NCBI GenBank assembly: GCA_016743945.1 | Contig: JADGFI010000006.1 | Location: 1-64,000 of the forward strand | Length of the DNA stretch: 64,000 nucleotides | Origin: Desulfobacteraceae bacterium | Lineage (GTDB): Bacteria > Desulfobacterota > Desulfobacteria > Desulfobacterales > Desulfobacteraceae | Direction: 5' to 3' | In this document: positions 44,713-53,812 of the stretch, piece after piece | Numbering within the stretch: position 1 is the stretch's first letter | Layout: the number at the start of each line of letters is the position of its first letter | Made by a program: the position numbers and the translations under genes | Notes under the pieces: generated by a model | What the model was told of the DNA's origin: nothing | Seen by the model: the letters and a program-made list of their open reading frames with translations, nothing else | The model's database searches: none

Positions 44713-46116
44713 ATGCCCCCCACAGACAAACACCAGCAGTTAAGAAACCTTCCAGGGGTAGACCATATTCTGGAAAACACTAAAGAGGATGAGCGGTTCT
44801 TTGAAATCCCCCGGAAGGTGATCCTGGAATCCATCCGTTCAATTTTGGAAAGCATCCGTCAAGATATCCTTGACAACCATACAGCAGAGATTCAGGACAA
44901 CTCGATTATTGAACAAACCCTTGAAGCTGCCCGGGAACGAATCAAAAACAGGCTGGTGCCGGTGATCAATGCCACCGGAGTGGTCCTTCACACCAACCTG
45001 GGCCGGGCCTTGCTGTGCCAGGATGCCCTGGAAAACATCCAAACCATCTCCCAGTCCTACTCCAACCTGGAACTGAATCTTGCAACCGGCAAACGGGGAA
45101 TCCGGTATTCGGCTGTGGAAGCGCTGATCTGTGAACTGACAGGCGCCCAGAGTGCCATTGCCGTCAACAATAATGCCGGGGCGGTTTTACTGGCCTTAAA
45201 TACCCTGGCAAAGGATACCGAAGTGGTGGTTTCCCGGGGGGAGCTGGTTGAAATCGGCGGATCTTTCAGAATACCGGATATCATGTCGAAAAGCGGTTGT
45301 CATTTAAAAGAAGTGGGCACCACCAACAGGACCCATTTACGGGATTATGAACAGGCGGTTACGGAAAATACCGGCCTTTTTCTCAAGGTTCATACCAGCA
45401 ATTACAAAATAGAGGGGTTCACCGCCAGTGTGGGTCTCGCCGAGCTGTCTTGCCTGGGAAGAAAAAAGAATATCCCGGTGATGGAAGATCTTGGCAGCGG
45501 AACCCTCATCGATTTCTCCAAGTACGGACTGCCGGCAGAACCCCTGGTTTCCGATTCAATCTCATCGGGAGCAGACGTGGTCACCTTCAGTGGTGATAAG
45601 CTTTTAGGAGGTCCCCAGTCCGGCATTATTGTGGGTAAAAGAGAAACCATTGAAAAGATTAAGGCCAACCCTCTGACCCGGGCTCTGCGCATTGACAAAC
45701 TCACCCTGGGCGCTCTGGAAGCCACCTTAAAACTGTATAGAGATGAAAAGCAAGCCATCAGGAAGATCCCCACCCTAAGAATGCTGACCATGTCCTATGA
45801 CCAGACCTGCAAGAAGTCGGAAGCCCTGGAAAAACAGATCAAAAAAGTCATTCCCACCGCCCGGGTAGAGCTGGCAGATCTTGAATCCAGGCCCGGCGGC
45901 GGATCATTTCCCGAGCTGAAATTGCCCACCCGATGTATCACCATACGCCCCGAAAACATGTCGGTTGCCCGCCTTGAGAAAAGCCTTCGCCAGGCATCTC
46001 CTGCCATCATCGGCAGAATAGAGGGAAATCGCTACATAATAGACCCCAGGACCATTCAAACCGGACAGGACGAAATTATTTCAACAACCCTTGAAAAAAT
46101 ACTATTAAAAAAATGA
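44713..46116 (+). CDS. selA: L-seryl-tRNA(Sec) selenium transferase
   Basis: A 467-aa PLP enzyme converting Ser-tRNA-Sec to selenocysteinyl-tRNA. Diagnostic segments are INATGVVLHTNLGRALLCQD, SNLELNLATGKRGIRYSAVE and AVNNNAGAVLLALNTL. The PLP lysine is in VVTFSGDKLLGGPQSGII. The length is normal. Its presence shows that the organism makes selenoproteins; selB and selC are not in the window. It overlaps the following TPR gene by four bases (ATGA), a tight coupling. Confidence 0.96.
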   Translation: MPPTDKHQQLRNLPGVDHILENTKEDERFFEIPRKVILESIRSILESIRQDILDNHTAEIQDNSIIEQTLEAARERIKNRLVPVINATGVVLHTNLGRALLCQDALENIQTISQSYSNLELNLATGKRGIRYSAVEALICELTGAQSAIAVNNNAGAVLLALNTLAKDTEVVVSRGELVEIGGSFRIPDIMSKSGCHLKEVGTTNRTHLRDYEQAVTENTGLFLKVHTSNYKIEGFTASVGLAELSCLGRKKNIPVMEDLGSGTLIDFSKYGLPAEPLVSDSISSGADVVTFSGDKLLGGPQSGIIVGKRETIEKIKANPLTRALRIDKLTLGALEATLKLYRDEKQAIRKIPTLRMLTMSYDQTCKKSEALEKQIKKVIPTARVELADLESRPGGGSFPELKLPTRCITIRPENMSVARLEKSLRQASPAIIGRIEGNRYIIDPRTIQTGQDEIISTTLEKILLKK

Positions 46117-47348
46117 CTCATAAATTTACATCAAAGGAAATCCATTTTTTAAAAGCCGAGTCAGACGGGCACCCCATTCAGCCGCCCCTAACCTTTTTTT
46201 CTGACCGTCTCCATGGGCAGACTCTCCAAGTTGAAACATTGAATACCCGTCTTGCATCGGCGGATATACCCGGAGATGCTTTTATCTGTGCCGTGGTTCA
46301 GATAGCAGAGACCACATCCAAAAAAACAAAGGAAAAGGCGAAAGATATTTTTGAAGCCTGCTTTCACTCGGTCCTGGACAAAGAAAGAGGAATCTGGGAA
46401 AGCCTGGATGACACCTCATTTGCCCTGGTATTCTGGGACTATGTCAAAGAAAAAAATGGATCCCGACTTCTTTGTCTGTTAAAAGAAAAAATATCAACGG
46501 CGCTGAAAACCGATATCCTCATGGGAGTGGCCACGTTCCCCTTCCACACCTTTGAACGAGGCGATATTCCGGGCAATGCCCTCAAGGCCATTGATCATGC
46601 GGCTTTTTTCGGTACCAATCACATGATTTATTTTGATGCCGTTTCCCTGAACATCAGCGGAGATAGACTTTACCAGCTCAACCACTATAACCGAGCCATC
46701 CGGGAATATAAACGAGGCCTTGAAATAGCACCCAAAAACATTAATCTCATCAACAGTCTCGGGGTCTGTTACGGGGTCATTGGCGAAATCGACCGGGCAA
46801 AAAAAGAATTTGAAAAGGCCATTGCCATTAATCCCAGGGAGGTGATGGTCATTTATAATATCGGCCTGATCCATCGGATCAATGAAGACGAGGACAAGGC
46901 TATCCTTTATCTTAAAAAAGCCCATGGCATTGATCAAAATATATTTGAGATTGAACTTCTCCTGGGGCACCTGCTGTTTAAACAGGAACGATGGAACATG
47001 GCCCTGCCCCATCTTGAAGCAGCAGTGAGATTAAATCAGGACTCCAGTATGGCCTTCCGGATGAAAGGAGAAATTCTCCTGGATAAACTGGATAAGAAAG
47101 ATCCCCAAAAAGCAGGGGCTGAATTTAACCGGGCGGTGAAACTGAACCCCTCGGATGCCGTTTCCCTGTCCGGCTATGCCCAGGCCATGGCCCTCCAGAA
47201 AAAAAACTTGAAGATTGCCCTCTCCTTCGCCAATCGAAGTGTGGCATTGGAACCGAACAGTCTCCTGTTCAAGAACCGCTTAAAACAAATCCAGGAAATC
47301 TGCGACGCCTTAGATGCCACCCAGACCACCACCATTAAATCAGCATAA
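46113..47348 (+). CDS. TPR-repeat protein with degenerate GGDEF-like N-domain
   Basis: A 411-aa protein. The N-terminal 190 residues have the outline of a nucleotide-cyclase fold, ending in GVATFPFHTFERGDIPGNAL, LKAIDHAAFFGTNHMIYFD, as in GGDEF domains, but no GGDEF signature is present, so it should be inactive. The C-terminal half consists of TPR units (YNRAIREYKRGLEIAPKNIN, INSLGVCYGVIGEIDRAKKE, FEKAIAINPREVMVIYNIGL) for protein contacts. Translational coupling to selA suggests a linked role or shared expression, but no direct link to selenium metabolism can be read. Confidence 0.7.
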   Translation: MTHKFTSKEIHFLKAESDGHPIQPPLTFFSDRLHGQTLQVETLNTRLASADIPGDAFICAVVQIAETTSKKTKEKAKDIFEACFHSVLDKERGIWESLDDTSFALVFWDYVKEKNGSRLLCLLKEKISTALKTDILMGVATFPFHTFERGDIPGNALKAIDHAAFFGTNHMIYFDAVSLNISGDRLYQLNHYNRAIREYKRGLEIAPKNINLINSLGVCYGVIGEIDRAKKEFEKAIAINPREVMVIYNIGLIHRINEDEDKAILYLKKAHGIDQNIFEIELLLGHLLFKQERWNMALPHLEAAVRLNQDSSMAFRMKGEILLDKLDKKDPQKAGAEFNRAVKLNPSDAVSLSGYAQAMALQKKNLKIALSFANRSVALEPNSLLFKNRLKQIQEICDALDATQTTTIKSA

Positions 47349-47367
47349 TCAAAGAGAAAACACGCCC

Positions 47368-47943
47368 ATGAACAAGATCATTCAACAATCGGTTGAAGAG
47401 AGCATACAAGCAAAAAAGCTTTTTTTTAAAACCAACAGCACCTCCATTGAAACGTGTGCCCATACCCTGGTCACCGCCCTGAAAAACGGCCGAAAGATTC
47501 TATTGTTTGGAAACGGCGGCAGCGCGGCCGATTGCCAGCATATTGCCGCTGAATTTGTGAATCGCTTTCAACTGGAAAGACCCCCCCTTGCCGCCATTGC
47601 CCTGACGTGTGACACCTCTATTATCACCAGTATCGGCAATGATTATTCCTTTGAGCAAATTTTTTCAAAACAAATCCAGGCCCTGGGGAAAAAAGGGGAT
47701 ATTGCCTTGGGAATCACCACCAGCGGCAATTCGCCCAATGTCATTAAAGCGGCCCTTGAAGCCAAAAAAATGGGCCTTACGGTTATTGGATTTTCCGGGA
47801 ACAAAGGGAAAATAAAAGAAATTGCCGATATCCCATTTTGTGTCGACTCAAAGACCACCGCCAGGATTCAGGAGGTGCATATCCTGTTGGCCCATATTTT
47901 ATGTGATTTAACAGAAAGGCTTTTTTTCAATGAAACCCTCTGA
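47368..47943 (+). CDS. gmhA: Phosphoheptose isomerase
   Basis: A 191-aa SIS-domain isomerase converting sedoheptulose 7-phosphate to D-glycero-manno-heptose 7-phosphate for LPS inner core. Family motifs are ILLFGNGGSAADCQHIAAEF, NRFQLERPPLAAIALT, ALGITTSGNSPNVIKA and VHILLAHILCDLTERL. The start at 47368 is preferred because the upstream frame is proline-rich and unlike the family. It overlaps the deoxyhypusine-synthase-like gene by 14 bp. Confidence 0.93.
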   Translation: MNKIIQQSVEESIQAKKLFFKTNSTSIETCAHTLVTALKNGRKILLFGNGGSAADCQHIAAEFVNRFQLERPPLAAIALTCDTSIITSIGNDYSFEQIFSKQIQALGKKGDIALGITTSGNSPNVIKAALEAKKMGLTVIGFSGNKGKIKEIADIPFCVDSKTTARIQEVHILLAHILCDLTERLFFNETL

Positions 47944-48874
47944 TACCGCCCTTGATTTCAGCCGACTAAAGACCTATTCCATCAAGGATCGAAAAAGTCT
48001 GGTCAGCAAAGATGATTTTACCTCCGTTTGGACAAAAGGCGGCGGATTGTCAGATTTTATCGCCTCCCTGCCCGACATCCTGGCAGGCAATGACATAAAG
48101 GCTGTTATCCAGGCCATCGCCCTGGCAGCCCGGAACAAACGGCAGGTCTGTTTTGCCATGGGCGGTCACGTCATCAAGACCGGCATGAATCCCGTCATCA
48201 TTGACTTGATGGAAAAAAAAATACTGACCATGATTTCCATGAATGGGTCCGGCATCATCCATGATCTCGAGGTCGCATACACCGGCTCAACCTCTGAAGA
48301 TGTGGCCACAAGCCTTGGAGACGGCAGTTTCGGCATGGCAAAGGAAACCTCGGATTTGTTAAATCAGGCCATTGAAACGGCAGACAAACAATCCATTGGC
48401 CTTGGCCGGGCGGTTGGGGAAATGATCCTGGCCGAAAACCTGCCCTATAAGCATCTAAGCCTTAATGCCACAGGTGCCAAGCTTAATATCCCGGTCACAG
48501 TGCACGTGGCCATTGGCACGGATATCATCCACATGCACCCCAACTTTGATGCCGGGGCCTGCGGCAAGGCCTCCCTTCGAGATTTCAAACGTTTTGCCAC
48601 CCAAATTGCCGATCTTGAAAACGGGGTGTTCATCAATGCCGGATCTGCTGTGATCATGCCCGAAGTTTTTTTAAAGGCGATCACCCTGGTTCGAAATATC
48701 GGCCAGGGCATTGATGACTTTACCACGGTCAATCTGGATTTTATCCGCCACTACCGACCGATGACCAATGTGGTCAACCGACCCACCCTTGGCAAGGGAA
48801 AAGGCTATGCCATTGTGGGTCACCATGAGATCCTCATCCCCCTTATTGCGGCCGGTATTATTGAATCCTTGTAA
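47930..48874 (+). CDS. Deoxyhypusine-synthase-like NAD-binding protein
   Basis: A 314-aa protein that resembles the deoxyhypusine synthase fold: FAMGGHVIKTGMNPVIIDLM, ISMNGSGIIHDLEVAYTGST and SEDVATSLGDGSFGMAKETS follow the NAD-binding half of that enzyme. The catalytic lysine segment of true synthases was not found, and bacteria lack the eIF5A substrate, so another chemistry is expected. It starts 14 bp inside gmhA, implying translational coupling and perhaps a role near heptose or envelope sugar metabolism. Function unknown. Confidence 0.65.
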   Translation: MKPSDTALDFSRLKTYSIKDRKSLVSKDDFTSVWTKGGGLSDFIASLPDILAGNDIKAVIQAIALAARNKRQVCFAMGGHVIKTGMNPVIIDLMEKKILTMISMNGSGIIHDLEVAYTGSTSEDVATSLGDGSFGMAKETSDLLNQAIETADKQSIGLGRAVGEMILAENLPYKHLSLNATGAKLNIPVTVHVAIGTDIIHMHPNFDAGACGKASLRDFKRFATQIADLENGVFINAGSAVIMPEVFLKAITLVRNIGQGIDDFTTVNLDFIRHYRPMTNVVNRPTLGKGKGYAIVGHHEILIPLIAAGIIESL

Positions 48875-48905
48875 AAGAATTCTGTCAAATAAGCAAATTG
48901 CTGAC

Positions 48906-48934
48906 TTGAAAAACTTCCATTTAGCCACTATATT
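48906..48934 (+). promoter_or_regulatory. Candidate sigma-70 promoter of the fmdB-hemC operon
   Basis: TTGAAA and TATATT are separated by exactly 17 bases. Transcription would start near 48941, 36 bases before the fmdB-like start codon. It is a good consensus match in an AT-rich gap. Confidence 0.6.
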
Positions 48935-48976
48935 AATTTGTTTATTAAAATTTAAATGATTTAAGGTTATAAAACA

Positions 48977-49219
48977 ATGCCAATTTACGAATATAAATGC
49001 AATGCCTGCAAGAAAAAATTTGAAACCCTTGTCATGGGAAGTTTTAAACCCCAATGTCCTGACTGCGACAGCCAGGACCTGGCCCGACTCATGTCCACCT
49101 GTGGGTTTGTGTCCAAATCCACCGATGCCGGCGGCACCCCCCAGGTGACCACTTCAGCAGGCGCTTCGGGCTGCGGCAGTTGCACCTCCACCAACTGCAG
49201 CTCATGTGGTATGGGATAG
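48977..49219 (+). CDS. FmdB-family zinc-ribbon protein
   Basis: An 80-aa protein with the FmdB/CxxC_CxxC regulatory-type zinc ribbon: PIYEYKCNACKKKFETL and then FKPQCPDCDS supply the four cysteines. The tail is a Gly/Ser/Cys-rich segment ending GCGSCTSTNCSSCGMG with extra cysteine pairs. It is first in the hem operon. Its role is unproven; family members are called putative regulators. Confidence 0.85.
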   Translation: MPIYEYKCNACKKKFETLVMGSFKPQCPDCDSQDLARLMSTCGFVSKSTDAGGTPQVTTSAGASGCGSCTSTNCSSCGMG

Positions 49220-49224
49220 CTTCC

Positions 49225-50166
49225 ATGAAAAAAAACATCCGCATCGGCACAAGGGGAAGCCAGCTTGCTCTGTGGCAGGCCCATCATGTAAAATCTTGTA
49301 TTGAAACGCTTTTTCCGGAACTAACCGTTGAGATTATCACCATTTCCACCAAGGGAGACCGGATAACCGATCGGCCCTTGGCACTGGTGGGGGGAAAGGG
49401 ACTGTTTGTCAAAGAAATTGAAACCGCCCTCTTGAACAAAGAAATCGACATTGCCGTCCACAGCATGAAAGACATGCCGGGAGAAATGCCCCAGGGACTT
49501 GTCATCGGCGCCATACCCGAAAGGGGAAACCCCTTTGATGTAATGATTTCACGGGAGAACAAACTTTTGGCCGACTACCCGGCCAGGGCCAGAATCGGCA
49601 CCTCCAGTCTTCGCCGGGGCTCCCAGCTGAAAGCGGCTCGACCGGACCTTGAAATCCTTTCCATCCGGGGCAATCTGGATACCCGGCTCAAGAAACTCAA
49701 AGCAGGGGATTTCGATGCCATTGTGCTGGCTGCGGCGGGCCTGCTGCGGTTGGATCAGGCGAATGAAATCACCCAATATCTGGATGAAAATCTCATGGTT
49801 CCAGCAGTGGGCCAAGGGGCATTGTGCATTCAAACCCGGGAAAATGATATGGACATAGCGCCTGTCATGGAACGACTGGATCATGGCCCCACCCGGCTCT
49901 GCGTCACAGGCGAGCGGGCCTTTCTCAAACAGATCGAAGGGTCCTGCCATATCCCGGTGGCCTGTTATGCTCAGATCAAGGACAACCAGGTAATCCTGAC
50001 CGCATTGGTGGCCTCGGAAGACGGCCGGGAAGTGATTAAACGACAGGTCACCTGCCCTGGAACCTCCCCGATAAATACAATTGCAGACCAGGGTCGGACG
50101 CTTGCAAATCAATTGCTTGAAAATGGCGGAAAACAAATTTTGGAGAGTTTGAACTCAAATGACTGA
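49225..50166 (+). CDS. hemC: Porphobilinogen deaminase (hydroxymethylbilane synthase)
   Basis: A 313-aa enzyme that links four porphobilinogens into hydroxymethylbilane. Visible are IRIGTRGSQLALWQAHHVK, DIAVHSMKDMPGEMPQGL, RIGTSSLRRGSQLKAARPDL and the dipyrromethane-cofactor cysteine in EGSCHIPVACYAQ. The start at 49225 follows the fmdB-like stop by five bases; the frame continues upstream but only as overlap with that gene. It overlaps cobA/hemD by eight bases. Confidence 0.95.
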   Translation: MKKNIRIGTRGSQLALWQAHHVKSCIETLFPELTVEIITISTKGDRITDRPLALVGGKGLFVKEIETALLNKEIDIAVHSMKDMPGEMPQGLVIGAIPERGNPFDVMISRENKLLADYPARARIGTSSLRRGSQLKAARPDLEILSIRGNLDTRLKKLKAGDFDAIVLAAAGLLRLDQANEITQYLDENLMVPAVGQGALCIQTRENDMDIAPVMERLDHGPTRLCVTGERAFLKQIEGSCHIPVACYAQIKDNQVILTALVASEDGREVIKRQVTCPGTSPINTIADQGRTLANQLLENGGKQILESLNSND

Positions 50167-51688
50167 TAAAACAGGCGTGGTGCATCTGATTGGCGCAGGC
50201 CCCGGTGACCCGGGTCTTTTAACCATACGGGCAAAAGAATGTATTGAATCCGCCGATGTGGTGGTCTATGACTACCTGGCATCCCCCTTTCTGCTGAAGT
50301 ATGCCAGACGAGAAGCCGAAATTATTTACGTGGGCAAAAAAGGAGGAGACCACACCCTGACCCAGGATAAGATCAATTTATTGCTGGTGGACAAGGCAAA
50401 ACAAGGACTTTCCGTGGCAAGGCTAAAAGGCGGGGATCCCTTTGTCTTCGGACGGGGGGGAGAAGAGGCCCAGCTTCTGCTGGAACACGGGGTTCAATAT
50501 GAAGTGATCCCAGGGGTCACCTCGGCCATTTCCGCCCCGGCCTATGCCGGAATTCCCGTGACCCACAGGGATCATACCTCCTTTGTATCGTTTATCACCG
50601 GCCATGAAAATCCCGACAAAAAAGATTCCAGCATGCAATGGGATATATTTGCCAAATCCAATGCCACCCTGGTCTTTCTCATGGGGGTTAAAAACCTGGG
50701 GAATATTGTCAAAAATCTTATGGCAAACGGAAAACCATCAGACACCCCGGTGGCCCTTGTCCGATGGGGAACTACCAGTCGGCAGCAAACCGTAACCGGC
50801 ACCCTTGATACCATTGTGGACGTGGTTAAAAAAGCCGGGTTGAAATCACCGGCCATCATTGTGGTGGGCCATGTGGTCTCCCTTAGGCAGGAACTTGCCT
50901 GGTTTGACAAAAAGCCCTTGTTCGGCAAACGGATTGTCATCACCCGGGCTCGGGCCCAGGCCAGCGGTCTTGTCTCCCAACTGACAAGGCTGGGCGCCCA
51001 TTGTCTGGAAATCCCCACCATACAAATAATTCCGTCAGAAGACACGGCACCCCTCGAAACGGCCATTGATCACCTGAACAACTATGACTGGCTGGTACTG
51101 ACCAGTGTCAACGGGGTCAAATTTTTTTTTGACACCCTCTTTGGCATGGGCAAGGATGTCAGGGCCCTGGGCCATTTAAAATTTGCCTGCATCGGTCCGG
51201 TTACAAAGGAACGGCTGGCCGACTACGGTATCGTAAGTGACATCCTGCCCGAAACATACCGGGCGGAGTCGGTGGTGGATGCCTTTTCAAGCATGGACAT
51301 GCAGGGCAAAAAAATATTACTTCCCCGGGCAAAGGTGGCCAGAACCATTTTACCCGAAGAGCTCAATAAAATGGGCGCTGTTGTGGATGAGGTGACCGCC
51401 TATGAAACCATCCTGTGCGATGGGGGTAAAGAAACCCTTATTTCCCTTCTTACAGACAAAAAGATTGATGCCGTGACCTTTACCAGCTCCTCCACTGTCG
51501 CAAATTTCATGTCATTGCTGGAATCCCGGGATGCCGCCAAATTGTTAAAAGGGGTGACCGTTGCCAGTATCGGACCGATCACCTCGGACACGGCAAGATC
51601 CTTTGGCATTGAACCTGACATTGAAGCCAATCTCTATACCATTGACGGCCTTTTGGATGGACTGCTTACCTACTATGGACAGCAATAA
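50159..51688 (+). CDS. cobA-hemD: Fused uroporphyrinogen-III methyltransferase / uroporphyrinogen-III synthase
   Basis: A 509-aa fusion. The first 245 residues are SUMT/CobA (VHLIGAGPGDPGLLTIRAKE, VYDYLASPFLL, VARLKGGDPFVFGRGGEEAQ, IPGVTSAISAPAYAGIPVTH), making precorrin-2 for sirohaem, cobalamin and, in sulfate reducers, the alternative haem route. The rest is HemD (KRIVITRARAQASGLVSQL, VLTSVNGVKFFFDTL, AVTFTSSSTVANF), which cyclises hydroxymethylbilane. Fusion of consecutive steps after hemC channels the pathway. Both halves look complete. Confidence 0.95.
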   Translation: MTDKTGVVHLIGAGPGDPGLLTIRAKECIESADVVVYDYLASPFLLKYARREAEIIYVGKKGGDHTLTQDKINLLLVDKAKQGLSVARLKGGDPFVFGRGGEEAQLLLEHGVQYEVIPGVTSAISAPAYAGIPVTHRDHTSFVSFITGHENPDKKDSSMQWDIFAKSNATLVFLMGVKNLGNIVKNLMANGKPSDTPVALVRWGTTSRQQTVTGTLDTIVDVVKKAGLKSPAIIVVGHVVSLRQELAWFDKKPLFGKRIVITRARAQASGLVSQLTRLGAHCLEIPTIQIIPSEDTAPLETAIDHLNNYDWLVLTSVNGVKFFFDTLFGMGKDVRALGHLKFACIGPVTKERLADYGIVSDILPETYRAESVVDAFSSMDMQGKKILLPRAKVARTILPEELNKMGAVVDEVTAYETILCDGGKETLISLLTDKKIDAVTFTSSSTVANFMSLLESRDAAKLLKGVTVASIGPITSDTARSFGIEPDIEANLYTIDGLLDGLLTYYGQQ

Positions 51689-51691
51689 ATC

Positions 51692-52675
51692 ATGATTGCC
51701 GGCAATCGGACGATCAATTATCTGCGGATATCTGTCACAGACCGGTGCAATTTTCGGTGCCGGTATTGTGTCCCCGCGTCTCCCTTTACCGTAATCGAGC
51801 ATGAAAAGATTGCCCGGTATGAAGAGATTTTAAGAATTACCCGTCTTGGCTGTGAACTGGGAATCACCAAGGTAAGGATCACCGGGGGGGAACCCTTTGT
51901 CCGAAAAGGGATCTTTTCCTTTCTGGAACAATTGTGTCGGCTGGATGCCCTCCAGGATATTTCCATTACCACCAATGGCGCCCTTTTAACCCGGGAAAAA
52001 ATAAAAGCGCTGATCCAAATGGGGATACGCCGATTAAATTTCAGCCTGGATACCCTTGACCCCGTTAAATTTTTCGCCATCACCGGCAGGGATCGATACC
52101 ACCGGGTATGGGATTCCATCATGACAGCCCATGACCTTGGCATATCCCCCATTAAAATAAACGCAGTGGCCCTCAGGGGCTTCAATGATGATGAGATTTG
52201 CGCCATTGCCGGCCTCACCAAAAAATACCCTTTTCATATTCGGTTTATCGAGTATATGCCCATGGGGGACTCGGATATTGAACGTCAGCAGCAGATACTG
52301 ACCCGGGAAATACACGCTAGAATTGAAGCCACCCTGGGGCCACTGATACCCATGGAAAGGGAATATAACGACGGACCTGCCAAAAAATTTAAACTGTCCA
52401 ATGCCCGAGGGGTTGTGGGATTTATTACCCCCATCTCTTCCCATTTTTGCTCCGAGTGCAACCGACTGAGACTGACCTCCCGGGGAACCCTGCGACCCTG
52501 TCTTTTGAACGATTATGAACAAGACATTCTATCCCCCCTGCGCGCTGGGGCATCTGACCACCAATTAAAATCAATTATTGAATCAACCCTGACCCACAAG
52601 CCCCTGTTTCACTCCCTCAATGATCCGAAAGCCAAAAACATTCCCATCAGCCATATGAACTCCATTGGTGGATAA
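51692..52675 (+). CDS. moaA: GTP 3',8-cyclase (molybdenum cofactor biosynthesis MoaA)
   Basis: A 327-aa radical SAM enzyme for the first step of molybdopterin synthesis. The SAM cluster is in VTDRCNFRCRYCVPAS, the SAM site in RITGGEPFVRKGI, and the second C-terminal cluster in HFCSECNRLRLTSRGTLRPC. The protein ends with the family's Gly-Gly tail. It follows cobA/hemD by three bases, so it belongs to the same operon, joining tetrapyrrole and Mo/W cofactor supply. Confidence 0.95.
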   Translation: MIAGNRTINYLRISVTDRCNFRCRYCVPASPFTVIEHEKIARYEEILRITRLGCELGITKVRITGGEPFVRKGIFSFLEQLCRLDALQDISITTNGALLTREKIKALIQMGIRRLNFSLDTLDPVKFFAITGRDRYHRVWDSIMTAHDLGISPIKINAVALRGFNDDEICAIAGLTKKYPFHIRFIEYMPMGDSDIERQQQILTREIHARIEATLGPLIPMEREYNDGPAKKFKLSNARGVVGFITPISSHFCSECNRLRLTSRGTLRPCLLNDYEQDILSPLRAGASDHQLKSIIESTLTHKPLFHSLNDPKAKNIPISHMNSIGG

Positions 52676-52783
52676 TTTTTTTTATTTTTTTTTGAACATT
52701 TTTGATTGTCCGGTGTCTTCTTATTAACAGTGAATGCAAATCAATTAAATTGCAGCGTTACTAATACTAAGAATGGAGGAAAA

Positions 52784-53212
52784 ATGAAAAGGATATCAGC
52801 CCTTACACTGACACTGATCGTCATTGCCTGTTTTTCAAATACACCTGCCAATGCGGGCGCAAACAGACGACACACCATTGAAGGAATTGTTTTTGGAACC
52901 GGGATCGCCCTTATTGGGACTGCCATTATTCACGGCATGAACAATGAAAAACAATGCGCTCCCAATTATTCCAACACGAGACATAAGAATAACCGTCACA
53001 AAAGGCAATATGCAAGATATGACAGCGGTCCCAGGGGACATTGGGAAATTCAGAAGGTATGGGTTAAAAATAAACACAAAAAAAGATGGAATCCGGGCCA
53101 TTACACCCCCAGAGGTCACTGGGTGGATGGCCGACATGAACGAGTCCGTGTCCAAAAGGGTCACTGGCAGGCACAAAAAGTCTGGATAAAAACGAAATAC
53201 AAGCATAGATAG
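52784..53212 (+). CDS. Small exported basic protein with GHW repeats
   Basis: A 142-aa protein with a signal peptide (KRISALTLTLIVIACFS, cleavage near ANAG), a short hydrophobic stretch (GIVFGTGIALIGTAII) and a very basic tail. The tail repeats GHW units: RGHWEIQKVWVKNK, RGHWVDGRHERVRV, KGHWQAQKVWIKTK. GGAGG lies six bases before the start. It is directly upstream of the ECF sigma factor gene. A possible ECF-type promoter (GAAC at 52694, GTC at 52715, 17 bases apart) suggests control by that sigma factor. Likely periplasmic or surface-bound; function unknown. Confidence 0.65.
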   Translation: MKRISALTLTLIVIACFSNTPANAGANRRHTIEGIVFGTGIALIGTAIIHGMNNEKQCAPNYSNTRHKNNRHKRQYARYDSGPRGHWEIQKVWVKNKHKKRWNPGHYTPRGHWVDGRHERVRVQKGHWQAQKVWIKTKYKHR

Positions 53213-53224
53213 TCATGGCGGATT

Positions 53225-53800
53225 GTGAACAAATCAAAGGCAGACCCCATTGAGGAGCAGGAGCTTGTTGAGCGGCTTAAAAAAGGCCAGCAATGGGCAT
53301 ACCAGGTCCTGGTAACCCGTTACCAGGACCGGCTTCTGAAAATTGCCTACGGCATTACCCTGGATATGGAAGAAAGCCGGGAAGTGGTTCAGGATGTTTT
53401 TGTCAGCGTATTTAAGCATATCCATGGCTTCCGTGGGGGGACTGGGCTTTGGGGATGGTTACGAAAAATCACCATCAATGCCTGCCTGAACTGGAAAAGA
53501 AAATGGACAAGACGCTTTAAATGGCACCACACCTCCCTTGGGCCGGAAAATGACCACCTGCTTTACGGGACCCAAAAAGACAGCGCCACCCCTGAATCCA
53601 TCCTGGGAGAAAAAGAGGTTGAAACCAACCTGATCCGGGCCATACACAAACTCCCGGAAAAAAATCGGCTGGTCTTTGTCCTGAATGCACTTGAAGGGCT
53701 CTCCTATGAAGAGATTGCCCAAATATTGAAGATACAGAAAGGAACCGTCGCCTCACGGCTTTTCCATGCAAGAAAACAAATTCTGGCATCCTTACATTAA
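53225..53800 (+). CDS. ECF RNA polymerase sigma factor
   Basis: A 191-aa group IV (ECF) sigma factor with region 2 (YQVLVTRYQDRLLKIAYGIT, ESREVVQDVFVSVFKHIHGF) and region 4 (LPEKNRLVFVLNALEGLSYE, IAQILKIQKGTVASRLFHAR). A GTG is used as start; the ribosome-binding site is weak. An anti-sigma factor follows after 12 bp, so activity is presumably released by an envelope signal. Confidence 0.9.
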   Translation: MNKSKADPIEEQELVERLKKGQQWAYQVLVTRYQDRLLKIAYGITLDMEESREVVQDVFVSVFKHIHGFRGGTGLWGWLRKITINACLNWKRKWTRRFKWHHTSLGPENDHLLYGTQKDSATPESILGEKEVETNLIRAIHKLPEKNRLVFVLNALEGLSYEEIAQILKIQKGTVASRLFHARKQILASLH

Positions 53801-53812
53801 ATGGCGTGTTAA

